This document shows, piece after piece, positions 32,127 through 40,474 of a stretch of 64,000 nucleotides of DNA (positions are counted from its first letter, which is position 1; each line of letters begins with the position of its first letter). The notes under the pieces are model-generated. The model was not told the origin of the DNA. It was given only the letters and a program-made list of their open reading frames with translations, and did no database searches. The stretch is taken from NCBI GenBank assembly GCA_018000455.1, contig JAGNJW010000025.1, positions 1 to 64,000 of the forward strand, in the 5' to 3' direction. A program made the position numbers and the translations under genes. This DNA comes from Acidobacteriota bacterium. Its GTDB lineage: Bacteria > Acidobacteriota > Vicinamibacteria > Vicinamibacterales > UBA2999.

Positions 32127-32531
32127 ATGCGTCAGTCGTTCAAATATGCCACCGCGCTGCTGTTCAGCGCGCTTCTCGTGATGTCCGCCCACGCGCAGAC
32201 GACGCCGAGAGCGGTGGCCGCCAAAATGAAGAACCCCGTGCCGACCAGTGCCGCGTCGATCGCTGCCGGCGAACAGGTGTACCAGAAGCAGTGCCGGCTG
32301 TGCCATGGCGCAACCGGACTCGCCGACACGCCGGTGGCCAAGAAGGTGAAAGCCTCAGACCTCACCGATGACATCTGGACCCGCGGCTCGACCGATGGCG
32401 AGATCTTCGTCGTGATTCAGGAGGGCGCCGGGCCTGACTTCAAGATGAAGGGCTTCAAGGACAAGATCTCCGACCAAGACACCTGGCACGTCGTGAACTA
32501 CGTCCGCAGCCTGGCCGCGGCCAAGAAGTAG
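32127..32531 (+). CDS. Periplasmic monohaem cytochrome c
   Basis: 134 residues with a cleavable signal peptide (MRQSFKYATALLFSALLVMS AHAQ region) and one haem site, CRLCHGATG, with a Met-containing stretch (FKMKGFKDKI) for the sixth ligand. It begins a six-gene run that looks like a second ACIII-like locus and may serve as its electron acceptor, replacing ActE. GGGAG is upstream. Confidence 0.88.
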   Translation: MRQSFKYATALLFSALLVMSAHAQTTPRAVAAKMKNPVPTSAASIAAGEQVYQKQCRLCHGATGLADTPVAKKVKASDLTDDIWTRGSTDGEIFVVIQEGAGPDFKMKGFKDKISDQDTWHVVNYVRSLAAAKK

Positions 32532-32539
32532 AGCACCCT

Positions 32540-33145
32540 GTGTCGAGATGGCTGGCAATAGCCGTGCTTGCCCTCAGCGCGGCTTCCTGCGCTGGCGGCA
32601 CCGCGCCGTCTGAACGGATTCAGGCCGAGCGCGTGCAGCAACGCTCCCGCTGGGGCACGTCGTCGGTCTTCACGCCCGCCCGCACCGGCGTGGCGGATGC
32701 GGTTGGCACGCACTTCGGCATCCGCCGCGATCCCGTGCAGCCGTTCGCCTACAGCCACCGGATTCACCTCGCCAACGAACTCCTCTGCACCGATTGCCAC
32801 CAGGGAGTCGAAAGCGGGCCGATCGCCGGTATTCCCGGCATCAACACCTGCATGACGTGCCACGCCGCAATCGCGACCGACCAGCCGCTGGTCCAGACCA
32901 TGGCGGAGATGCAGTCGCAGGGGCGCGATTTTGCCTGGCAGCGGGTCTACGACTACCCGCGCGAAGCGCACGTGCGCTTCGAGCACGCTCCGCACGTCCG
33001 CGCCAAGGTGGAGTGCTCGACTTGTCACGGAGACATGCGCCAGCAGGACGTGGCCCAACGCGTCGTCGACATGGACATGGCCTTCTGCGTGAACTGCCAC
33101 AAACAGAAACAGGCGTCGAACGACTGCCTGACGTGCCACTACTGA
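32540..33145 (+). CDS. Pentahaem cytochrome c lipoprotein, ActA-like
   Basis: Five CxxCH motifs (CTDCH, CMTCH, CSTCH, CVNCH, CLTCH) in 201 residues, spaced like ActA. Unlike ActA it has a lipoprotein signal (lipobox AASC). The segment HRIHLANELLCTDCHQGVES parallels QHHVGGIGIDCRYCHTSVEV of ActA. It starts at GTG 8 nt after the previous stop. It would carry electrons from the adjacent Fe-S subunits. Confidence 0.88.
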   Translation: MSRWLAIAVLALSAASCAGGTAPSERIQAERVQQRSRWGTSSVFTPARTGVADAVGTHFGIRRDPVQPFAYSHRIHLANELLCTDCHQGVESGPIAGIPGINTCMTCHAAIATDQPLVQTMAEMQSQGRDFAWQRVYDYPREAHVRFEHAPHVRAKVECSTCHGDMRQQDVAQRVVDMDMAFCVNCHKQKQASNDCLTCHY

Positions 33146-33155
33146 GCCACCAGCC

Positions 33156-35324
33156 GTGACAGCGCCGATCGATCGCCGACGATTTCTCAAGGTCACCGCC
33201 ATCACCGGCACGACGGTGGCACTGGCCTCGTGCGGCAATCCCGAGAATCAGATCGTCCGCTTCATTCCGGACGAGGAGCTGGTGCCGGGCATAGCCGTCG
33301 CCAAGCCCAGCGTGTGCCCGCTGTGCGCCGCCGGGTGTGGCGTGGTGGCGCGCGTGATGGACGGCGAGGTCGAGGTCGTTCGCCAGGGGCAGCCGGGCGT
33401 CACGCGGATGGGCCTGGTGAAGAAGCTCGAAGGCGATGCCGCGCATCCGATCAGCCGCGGCCGCTTGTGCGTGCGCGGCCAGGCGGGCGTGCAGCTCACC
33501 TATCACCCCGATCGCCTCGTCGCCCCGCAGCGCCGAACCGGCGAGCGGGGCAGCGGCCAGTTCGCCGAGATCTCGTGGGACGAGGCTCTCAACCAGCTGG
33601 TCGAGCGCGTGGAGGCCGCCAGGGCGGTGAACCCCGAGAGCGTGGCGCTCTTGTCGCGCCGGCGCCGTGGACGCCGCGCCGCCATCGGCGCCGGACTCCT
33701 GGCAGGCATCGGCGCCCTGCCGCCGATCGTCTTCGACGTCTTCGACGACGCCGTGCTGCGCCGGGCCAACGAGCTCGCCTTTGGACACCACCAACTGCCG
33801 ACCTTCGACCTGGCGCACACCCGGTACCTCTTGAACTTCGGCGCCGACCTCCTCGGCACCTGGAACTCGCCGCTGGCGCAGTCGGCAGCCTACGGCGCCA
33901 TGCGCCGCGGCGGCTCGGGCGCCCGGGGCGCCTTCATCCACATCGAGCCACGGCTGTCGCAGACGGGGGCGAGCGCCGATGAATGGCTGCCGATTCGTCC
34001 GGGCACCGAAGGGGCGCTGGCGCTCGGCATCGCGCACGTCATCATGGCCGCCGGCCTCAGGCCCGCGGCCGCCGCCGGGCGTGCCGGGGCGCTCATCGAC
34101 GGATGGTCGTTGGGGCTCCCGGCCTTCACGCCAGAGGCGGTCGAGGCCACGACCGGCATCGTCCGGTCGCGGATTGAACGCCTGGCGCACGAGTTCGCCA
34201 CGCGCGCGCCGGCGGTGGCCGTGATTGGCGGCGCGCCGCTCGCCAACAGCAACGGTCTGGGGCAGGCGCTCGCCGTCAACGCGCTGAACGCTCTGGCCGG
34301 CAGCGTGGGCGTCGACGGGGGCGTGTCGTTCATGCCACAACCGGCCGGGGCGACGGCGCCCTCACGCCCTCTGCTACAGGCCTTGGGCGGCACAGCGCCG
34401 CAGGTGCTCCTGCTCGACGACACGAACCCGGTGTTCGGCGCGCCGCCGGGCTGGAAGACCCGGGACTGGCTGCGTCAGGTGCCGTTCATCGCCAGCTTCG
34501 GCAGTTTCGTCGACGACACCAGCGTGCAGGCCGACCTGCTGCTGCCCGACCACTCGTTCCTCGAGGCGTGGACCGAGTCGATGCCGGAATCCGGCGCCCG
34601 ATCGCTCGTGGCCACGGTGACGCCGCCGGCGATGCGCCCGCTCTACGACACCCGCGCCACACCCGACGTGCTGCTCGATCTGTCGCGACGGCTGCGGCCT
34701 GGCCAGTCACCGCCCCCGCCAGAGACATTCGAAGCGGCCCTGCAAGCCGCTGTCGAGCCCGCGCCGGTGGCGGCATCAGAACGGGCCGGCGGCGCCCCTG
34801 CCACCACGCCGATCGCCTGGCAGCCGCCGGAGTTCGACGGCGAAGTCGGCGAGTTCCCGTTCCTGTTTCAGCCCTATGCCTCGCAGGCACTGTTCGATGG
34901 CTCGCTGGCGCATCTGCCGTGGCTGCAGGAACTCCCCGACCCGCTGACGACGGCGATGTGGTGCAGCTGGGTCGAGGTGAATGCGCGCACCGCCGAGCGC
35001 CTCGGCATCCACGACGGCGACATCGTGGCGATCGCCTCGGCTCACGGCCAAATCGAGGCGCCGGTGGTCATCTCGCCCGGCATCGGACCGGAGACGATCG
35101 CCATGCCGGTCGGTCAGGGGCACGAGACGTTCACCCGGTATGCCAGCGGTCGTGGTGCGAATCCGTTGGCCATTCTGGCGCCCGCCACCGAGCCTGCCAC
35201 AGGGCAGGCGGCGTGGGCGGCGACGCGCGTCAAGCTCACCAGGGTCCGCGCCGCTGACGGCCAGCTGATTCTGTTCGGCGGCGCCACCAGAGAGCGCCCG
35301 GACCACGCGATGGGACGAGGCTGA
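33156..35324 (+). CDS. Molybdopterin-oxidoreductase-fold subunit with N-terminal [4Fe-4S] motif
   Basis: ActB-like large subunit of the second locus, 722 residues. A Tat signal (DRRRFLKVTAITGTTVALASC) implies folded export and lipidation. Unlike ActB it has C54-x2-C57-x3-C61 and C105 (PSVCPLCAAGC, GRLCVRG), the cluster ligands of genuine molybdoenzymes. ADLLLPDHSFLEAWTESMPE and the C-terminal VEVNARTAERLGIHDGDIVA dinucleotide-binding region are present. I see no clear Mo-ligating Cys, Ser or Sec, so catalytic molybdenum is uncertain. The ferredoxin part is a separate gene 1 nt downstream. Start GTG. Confidence 0.85.
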   Translation: MTAPIDRRRFLKVTAITGTTVALASCGNPENQIVRFIPDEELVPGIAVAKPSVCPLCAAGCGVVARVMDGEVEVVRQGQPGVTRMGLVKKLEGDAAHPISRGRLCVRGQAGVQLTYHPDRLVAPQRRTGERGSGQFAEISWDEALNQLVERVEAARAVNPESVALLSRRRRGRRAAIGAGLLAGIGALPPIVFDVFDDAVLRRANELAFGHHQLPTFDLAHTRYLLNFGADLLGTWNSPLAQSAAYGAMRRGGSGARGAFIHIEPRLSQTGASADEWLPIRPGTEGALALGIAHVIMAAGLRPAAAAGRAGALIDGWSLGLPAFTPEAVEATTGIVRSRIERLAHEFATRAPAVAVIGGAPLANSNGLGQALAVNALNALAGSVGVDGGVSFMPQPAGATAPSRPLLQALGGTAPQVLLLDDTNPVFGAPPGWKTRDWLRQVPFIASFGSFVDDTSVQADLLLPDHSFLEAWTESMPESGARSLVATVTPPAMRPLYDTRATPDVLLDLSRRLRPGQSPPPPETFEAALQAAVEPAPVAASERAGGAPATTPIAWQPPEFDGEVGEFPFLFQPYASQALFDGSLAHLPWLQELPDPLTTAMWCSWVEVNARTAERLGIHDGDIVAIASAHGQIEAPVVISPGIGPETIAMPVGQGHETFTRYASGRGANPLAILAPATEPATGQAAWAATRVKLTRVRAADGQLILFGGATRERPDHAMGRG

Positions 35325-35325
35325 G

Positions 35326-36033
35326 ATGGCGTACCGGTGGGGCATGGCGGTGGATCTCGACTCCTGCACGGGCTGTGAAGCCTGTGTCACGGCCTGCCAC
35401 GCCGAAAACAACATTCCGACCGTGGGCGCGACCGAGGCGGCGCGTGGCCGTGCCATGCACTGGCTGCGCGTGGAGCGCTACTGGGAGGGCGAGTTCCCAG
35501 ACGCCACGGTGAAGTTCCGGCCGGTGCTGTGCCAGCACTGCGACAACGCGCCGTGCGAAGCCGTGTGTCCCACCTACGCCAGTCATCAGACCGAAGACGG
35601 CCTGAACGCCCAGGTCTACAACCGGTGTATCGGCACCCGCTACTGCGGTAACGCCTGTTCCTACAACGTCCGCTTCTTCAACTTCTTCAATCCGCAATGG
35701 GAGAAGCCGCTGCACCTTCAGTTGAACCCCGACGTCTCGGTGCGTGAAGGCGGCGTGATGGAGAAGTGCACCTTCTGCGTGCAGCGCATCAAGGCCGCCA
35801 AGACCACCGCCAGGGCCGAGGACCGGCCGCTGGCCGACGGCGAAGTGCAACCGGCCTGCGGGCAGGCGTGCCCCACGAGCGCCATCGTCTTTGGCGATCT
35901 CAACGATCCGGACAGCCGCGTGTCGCGCCTGTCGAGGTCGCCGCGCGGCACCAAACTGCTCGAGGACCTGGGCGCCGAACCCAAGGTCACGTATCTGCAG
36001 AAACGGGGTGGGGATGAGCCGGACCCGCAATAA
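35326..36033 (+). CDS. Ferredoxin-type subunit with four Fe-S clusters (ActB C-terminal-like)
   Basis: 235 residues corresponding to the C-terminal domain of ActB, here a free protein. Cys groups are SCTGCEACVTACH, CQHCDNAPCEAVC, CIGTRYCGNAC and CTFC with ACGQAC. It has no signal peptide, so it would travel with its Tat-bearing partner encoded just upstream. It connects the NrfD-like subunit to the pentahaem cytochrome. Confidence 0.9.
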   Translation: MAYRWGMAVDLDSCTGCEACVTACHAENNIPTVGATEAARGRAMHWLRVERYWEGEFPDATVKFRPVLCQHCDNAPCEAVCPTYASHQTEDGLNAQVYNRCIGTRYCGNACSYNVRFFNFFNPQWEKPLHLQLNPDVSVREGGVMEKCTFCVQRIKAAKTTARAEDRPLADGEVQPACGQACPTSAIVFGDLNDPDSRVSRLSRSPRGTKLLEDLGAEPKVTYLQKRGGDEPDPQ

Positions 36034-37372
36034 TCCCCTCGCCGACGACCTCGTGCGCCCGCTGTTCCACACCTCGGTGTGGTTCTACGGCGCGCTGCTC
36101 GTGCTGGCCACCATCGTGCTCTCGGGCGCGGCGGCGTGGGCCTATCAGGTGTGGTACGGGATCGGCGTGGCCGGCATCAACTCGCCGGTCTACTGGGGCT
36201 TCTACCTCACGAACTTCGTGTTCTGGATCGGCATCAGCCACGCCGGCACGCTCATCTCGGCCATCCTCAGGCTCGTCAACGCGCGGTGGCGGCGTCCGGT
36301 CACCCGGTGCGCCGAGGTCATCACGGTGTTCGCGCTCATGATCGGCGCGCTGTTCCCCATCATCCATCTCGGCAAGCCCTGGCTGTTCTTCTGGTTGGCG
36401 CCGTACCCGAGCGCGAGAGAAATCTGGCCCAACTTCCGCTCGCCGCTGGTGTGGGATTTCTTCGCCATCAACACCTACCTGACCGGCAGCCTGCTCTTCC
36501 TGCTGCTGCCGATGATTCCAGACTTCGCGCTGATTCGTGATCGCGCCACCGGGTGGCGCAAGCGCGTCTACGGCACGCTCGCCCTGGGCTGGCAGGGCAC
36601 GACCACGCAGTGGCACCGGCTCGAGGCTGGCATGCAGATCATGGCCGTTGCCATCATTCCGGTGGCGGTATCGGTGCACTCGATCGTGAGTTTCGACTTC
36701 TCGATGGCCACCGTGCCAATGTGGCATTCGACGATCTTCGGGCCCTACTTCGTGGCGGGCGCGATCTTCAGTGGCATCGCCGCGCTCATCATCGCCATGG
36801 CGGTGCTGCGCCGGTTGCTTCACCTGGAGCCCTACCTGCACCACGTGCACTTCGACAACCTGGCCAAGCTGCTGCTGCTCATGAGCCTGTTGTGGGGGTA
36901 CTTCGTCTTCGCCGAGCGGCTCACGGTGTGGTACGGCAACGAGCCATCGGAGATGGCCGTGTTCTGGGCGACCCAGCGCGGCAGCTACGCGCCGCTCTAC
37001 TGGACGATGGTCATCTGCAACTTCGTCGTGCCGTTGTGCATCCTGTCGTTCAGGCGCCTGCGCACGATTCCCGGCATCCTCATCGCCTCATGCGGCGTGC
37101 TGGTGGGCATGTGGCTGGAACGCTTCCTCATCATCGTGCCGTCGTTGTCACACAAGCAGCTGCCCTACAGCTGGGGCAGCTACAGCCCGCAGCCTGTCGA
37201 GATCGTGATCATGGTGGCGACGTTCGCCGCCATGGCGCTGCTCTACATGCTGTTCGCGAAGTTCGTGCCCATCATCTCGATCTGGGAGATGAAGGTGGGC
37301 AACCAGCCGCACCCGGTGGCCCCCGCCGCCGACGAAGACGAACTCGCCGGCCTGTGGAAGGCCCGCCCATGA
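36014..37372 (+). CDS. NrfD/ActC-like integral membrane subunit
   Basis: Ten-helix quinol-handling subunit of the second locus. Parallels to ActC are close: FVFWIGISHAGTLISAILRL, IIHLGKPWLFFWLAPYPSAR, VHSIVSFDFSMATVPMWHS and MWLERFLIIVPSLSHKQLPY. The ATG overlaps the end of the ferredoxin gene by 20 nt. 452 residues. Confidence 0.9.
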   Translation: MSRTRNNPLADDLVRPLFHTSVWFYGALLVLATIVLSGAAAWAYQVWYGIGVAGINSPVYWGFYLTNFVFWIGISHAGTLISAILRLVNARWRRPVTRCAEVITVFALMIGALFPIIHLGKPWLFFWLAPYPSAREIWPNFRSPLVWDFFAINTYLTGSLLFLLLPMIPDFALIRDRATGWRKRVYGTLALGWQGTTTQWHRLEAGMQIMAVAIIPVAVSVHSIVSFDFSMATVPMWHSTIFGPYFVAGAIFSGIAALIIAMAVLRRLLHLEPYLHHVHFDNLAKLLLLMSLLWGYFVFAERLTVWYGNEPSEMAVFWATQRGSYAPLYWTMVICNFVVPLCILSFRRLRTIPGILIASCGVLVGMWLERFLIIVPSLSHKQLPYSWGSYSPQPVEIVIMVATFAAMALLYMLFAKFVPIISIWEMKVGNQPHPVAPAADEDELAGLWKARP

Positions 37373-37875
37373 CGGCCATCTACGCGCTCTACGACGATCC
37401 GGTCATCGCCCAGAAAGCCGTCGACGGCCTGCGCGCGGCGGGCGTTGCCGACAAAGACATCGCCGTGATGTCGTCGGAGCCGTTCGAGGAGTTCGAGTTC
37501 AGCCAGCGCGACTCGGCGCATTGGCTGCACTGGGTCGCCGGCCTCGGCGGCGCCGCGGGTTTCGGCGGCGGCTACTGGCTGACGTCGGCCACGCAACAGG
37601 CGTGGCCGCTCAGAACGAGCGGCATGCCGATCGTGTCGCCGTGGCCGAATCTCATCGTCATCTTCGAGATGGCGATGCTGGGGGCGATACTCGCCACGGT
37701 GGTCACACTGTTCGTGACCGCCCGGCTGGGCCGTCGCATCACGCCGATGTACGACCCCGAGGTCTCGCTCGGTCAGATCCTGGTGGGTGTGCAGCAACCC
37801 ACGATCGACCACGCGGCGATCCGCCAGGCGCTCGAGGCTGCCGGGCCCGGGCGCCTGAAGACCATCCCCGCCTGA
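37369..37875 (+). CDS. DUF3341 (ActD-like) membrane subunit
   Basis: 168 residues. YALYDDPVIAQKAVDGLRAA opens the DUF3341 domain, with two helices (WVAGLGGAAGFGGGYWL and FEMAMLGAILATVVTLFV). It overlaps the previous gene by 4 nt (ATGA) and ends the second ACIII-like locus. Its 3' part overlaps a weak minus-strand frame. Confidence 0.88.
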   Translation: MTAIYALYDDPVIAQKAVDGLRAAGVADKDIAVMSSEPFEEFEFSQRDSAHWLHWVAGLGGAAGFGGGYWLTSATQQAWPLRTSGMPIVSPWPNLIVIFEMAMLGAILATVVTLFVTARLGRRITPMYDPEVSLGQILVGVQQPTIDHAAIRQALEAAGPGRLKTIPA

Positions 37876-38395
37876 CGGCAGCCACTGCGTCGCTCGGGAT
37901 GTCGCCCGAGACATCGACGATGCCAGTGGTGGTCACGCGACCCACGTCGATTCTGGTCAGCACGCCATCCGAGGCCCAGGCCCGTGCAATCGTCATCCCC
38001 CACGGCGGCGGTACCGTCTCCACCTTCTTCCAGGCGTATTCAGTCACGCTGCCGAGCTCGGCCAGGGCGAGAGGACGAGTGCGTTCCGCCTCCCGTGCCC
38101 GCGCGGCGGCCACCGTGTCTTGCGTGAAGGTCGTCGCCATGTCGGCCGCGCGGTAGGCGACGAAAATGGCAATGGCCACCGAGACCGCGACCATGAACAG
38201 GATGATGGCGATGATGGCGCGCGCCTCCCGTGCCCGCGCGGCGGCCACCGTGTCTTGCGTGAAGGTCGTCGCCACATCGGCCAACTGGTTGATGTCGTGG
38301 CGCAGGCCGCAGAAGCGGCAGACGATCGCGAGGTCGTCGTCGGTCGGCTCGCCCAGGGCGGCACCGCACCCGCAACAGCGTCGAGGAGTGGGCAT
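37739..38395 (-). pseudogene. Zinc-ribbon membrane protein with internal duplication, 3' end probably broken
   Basis: It begins as a plausible protein: a zinc ribbon (CCGCGAALGE, VCRFCGLRHD), a linker, one helix (IIAIILFMVAVSVAIAIFVA), then a domain to about residue 150 (IARAWASDGVLTRIDVGRV). The last 55 residues are Arg/Gly/Pro-rich, look like out-of-frame sequence and run 137 nt antisense into the DUF3341 gene. The linker ATTFTQDTVAAARAREA occurs twice because of a 61-bp duplication. Either a decaying gene or one whose real end is earlier. No family recognised. Confidence 0.45.
38087..38282. repeat. 61-bp direct repeat (two copies)
   Basis: 38087-38147 and 38222-38282 are identical except at two adjacent positions. 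The offset is 135 nt, a multiple of three, so the duplication kept the reading frame of the minus-strand gene. Near-identity points to a recent event. Confidence 0.85.
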
Positions 38396-38416
38396 CAGGG
38401 GTACTAGCGGAATCGG

Positions 38417-38896
38417 CTAGAAAAAGTACGCCAGCACCGCCAGACCGACGATGAGAAAGCCGAACGCCGACTTGGCCACGATGCCGAGCACGAACCCCAC
38501 GAATCCGCCGAGCCCGGCCGTGGCCGCCCGGCGCACGTCCGGATTACGGGCGAATTCCAACGCGAACGCACCGACGGCGGGCCCGAGGACGATACCTGGT
38601 AACCCGAACGGGATGCCGGCCAGCATGCCGATGGCCGCGCCGGCCACGCCCCACCCCGACGCCCCGGCCTTGCGAGCTCCGAAGAGCGTGGCCACATTGT
38701 CGGCGAGCGACCCGACAATCGCGAGCACCAGCATCACCGAGAGCGACGCCCAGCCGATGCGCGTGAAGCCGTCGGCCCAGGCCAGGAGCGCCACGCCGGA
38801 GTAGATGATCCCAACGGCTGGCACGGCCGGGATGGCGAGCAGGCCGATTCCCAGCACCATCACGAGCACGCCGAACACCGCGAGCGCCACCTGCAC
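38417..38896 (-). CDS. DUF456 family membrane protein
   Basis: 159 residues, almost all hydrophobic, about five helices with Gly-rich hairpins (GIGLLAIPAVPAVGIIYSGV, GIPFGLPGIVLGPAVGAF), the DUF456 pattern. Similar glycine-zipper proteins are of unknown function. It stands alone, divergent from the amidase gene. Confidence 0.8.
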   Translation of the reverse strand: MQVALAVFGVLVMVLGIGLLAIPAVPAVGIIYSGVALLAWADGFTRIGWASLSVMLVLAIVGSLADNVATLFGARKAGASGWGVAGAAIGMLAGIPFGLPGIVLGPAVGAFALEFARNPDVRRAATAGLGGFVGFVLGIVAKSAFGFLIVGLAVLAYFF

Positions 38897-39067
38897 GGGT
38901 CCATCTTACTGGCCGCGTGGTGAGCACGCCCCGTCGCCCGTCGTCGAGGGCGCAGCCGGATGGGCTGGCTTCGCCGACGAGGGTATCATTCACCACACGC
39001 TGGTCGGGGCTGCCTGGCGCGGCGGCATCACGCCGCGCATCAGTATCGGGCCCGAGCCGGATCTCAT

Positions 39068-40474
39068 ATGACTCTCGACCTCCCGAGCGCGTCGGCGCTG
39101 GCAGATGCGGTCGCGTCGGGTCGCCGTTCGGCGGTCGGGGTCGTCGAAGACGCGCTGGCCCGGGTGACCGCTCGCAACGGCGAGCTGAATGCGATCGTCA
39201 CGCTCAACCCGCGCGCGCTCGACGACGCACGGGCGATCGACGCGCGCCTGGAGGCGGGTGACAGCGTCGGTCCGCTCGCCGGCGTGCCCGTGGGCATCAA
39301 GGACATCACGGCGGTGGCGGGCCTGCGCACGACCTACGGCTCGCCGATCTACGCCGACCACGTGCCCGGCGCCGACGCCGTCGTGGTCGAGCGGCTGCGC
39401 GCCGCCGGCGCCGTCATCCTCGGCAAGACCAACACGCCGGAGTTCGCGGCTGGCGCCAACACCTGGAACTCGGTGTTCGGCCCCACGCGCAACCCGTGGA
39501 ATCCGGCGCTCACCTCAGGTGGGTCGACCGGTGGCGGCGCGGCGGCCCTGGCGGCCGGCATGGTGGCGCTGGCCGATGGCACCGACCTGGGCGGATCGCT
39601 TCGCATCCCGGCGGCCTTCTGTGGCGTCGTCGGCCTGCGCCCCTCGCCGGGTCTCGTGCCGCAGCAACCCGTGGACTGGGTGTGGGACACGATCTCGGTG
39701 GCCGGGCCGATGGGCCGCACCGTGGAAGACGTGGCGCGCATGCTGCAGGTCATCGCCGGGCACTCGCCGGACGCGCCGCTCGGCTGCCGAGTCGGCGGAC
39801 GCGACTTCCCGGCGGCGGCACGAGCGTCGCTGGCGCCGGGCGTGCGCGTGGCCTACTGCGCCGACGTGGCCAGCATCGGCGTCGACGCCTCGATCGAGGC
39901 GGCGTGCCGCACGGCCGCCTTTGCCCTGGCCGGCGCCGGCGCTCACGTGGAAGAGACCGCGTGCGATCTGAGCGCCTACAGGGACGCGTTTCTCACGCTG
40001 CGCGCCGAGTGGTTCCTGGCCGGCATGGCGGGCCGCATGGACCGCCTCGACGACTTCGGGGTCAACGTGCGCGCCAACGTCGAGGCCGGGCTGGCGCTCG
40101 ATCCGCGCGCGCTCGGCGCCGCGCATCACGCCCGCGGGCAGCTGTGGCACCGCATGCGGGACCTCTTCTCGCGGATCGACTACCTGGTCACGCCGACCAC
40201 TGCCGTGCCGCCCTTCCCCGTCGAGCAGAACTACCCCACCGAGGTCGCCGGCCGGCCAATGCGCACCTACGTCGACTGGTTCGCCCCGACCTTCCTGCTG
40301 AGCCTGACCGGTCTGCCGATCGCCTCGGTGCCCTGCGGCATCGATGGCAACGGCCTGCCGGTAGGACTGCAGATCGTCGGGCGTCCGCAGGGCGAGGAGG
40401 CGGTGCTGACGCTCGCGGCGGCGGTCGAAAGATCGACGCCGGGGGTTGCTGGCCCCAGGAGGAACCCATGCTGA
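39068..40474 (+). CDS. Amidase signature family hydrolase
   Basis: Ser-Ser-Lys amidase: the Lys is in VPVGIKDITAVAG, the cis-Ser in SGGSTGGGAAALA and the nucleophile Ser in DGTDLGGSLRIP, all intact. No signal peptide, so cytoplasmic. 468 residues. Relatives hydrolyse aryl or fatty amides, or act as the GatA subunit; no gatB or gatC nearby argues against that. It overlaps the M20-like gene by 7 nt, so they form an operon. Confidence 0.9.
   Translation: MTLDLPSASALADAVASGRRSAVGVVEDALARVTARNGELNAIVTLNPRALDDARAIDARLEAGDSVGPLAGVPVGIKDITAVAGLRTTYGSPIYADHVPGADAVVVERLRAAGAVILGKTNTPEFAAGANTWNSVFGPTRNPWNPALTSGGSTGGGAAALAAGMVALADGTDLGGSLRIPAAFCGVVGLRPSPGLVPQQPVDWVWDTISVAGPMGRTVEDVARMLQVIAGHSPDAPLGCRVGGRDFPAAARASLAPGVRVAYCADVASIGVDASIEAACRTAAFALAGAGAHVEETACDLSAYRDAFLTLRAEWFLAGMAGRMDRLDDFGVNVRANVEAGLALDPRALGAAHHARGQLWHRMRDLFSRIDYLVTPTTAVPPFPVEQNYPTEVAGRPMRTYVDWFAPTFLLSLTGLPIASVPCGIDGNGLPVGLQIVGRPQGEEAVLTLAAAVERSTPGVAGPRRNPC

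Noticed and set aside
33156-36033. A frameshift splitting one fused ActB gene in the second locus
   Set aside because: Both parts have their own complete ends, the downstream part starts with a normal ATG 1 nt after the stop, and no coding sequence is lost at the junction. Ancestral fission is still possible.
39068-40474. GatA subunit of the Asp/Glu-tRNA amidotransferase
   Set aside because: No gatB or gatC nearby and the neighbour is an exported M20-like protein; a general amidase is more likely.
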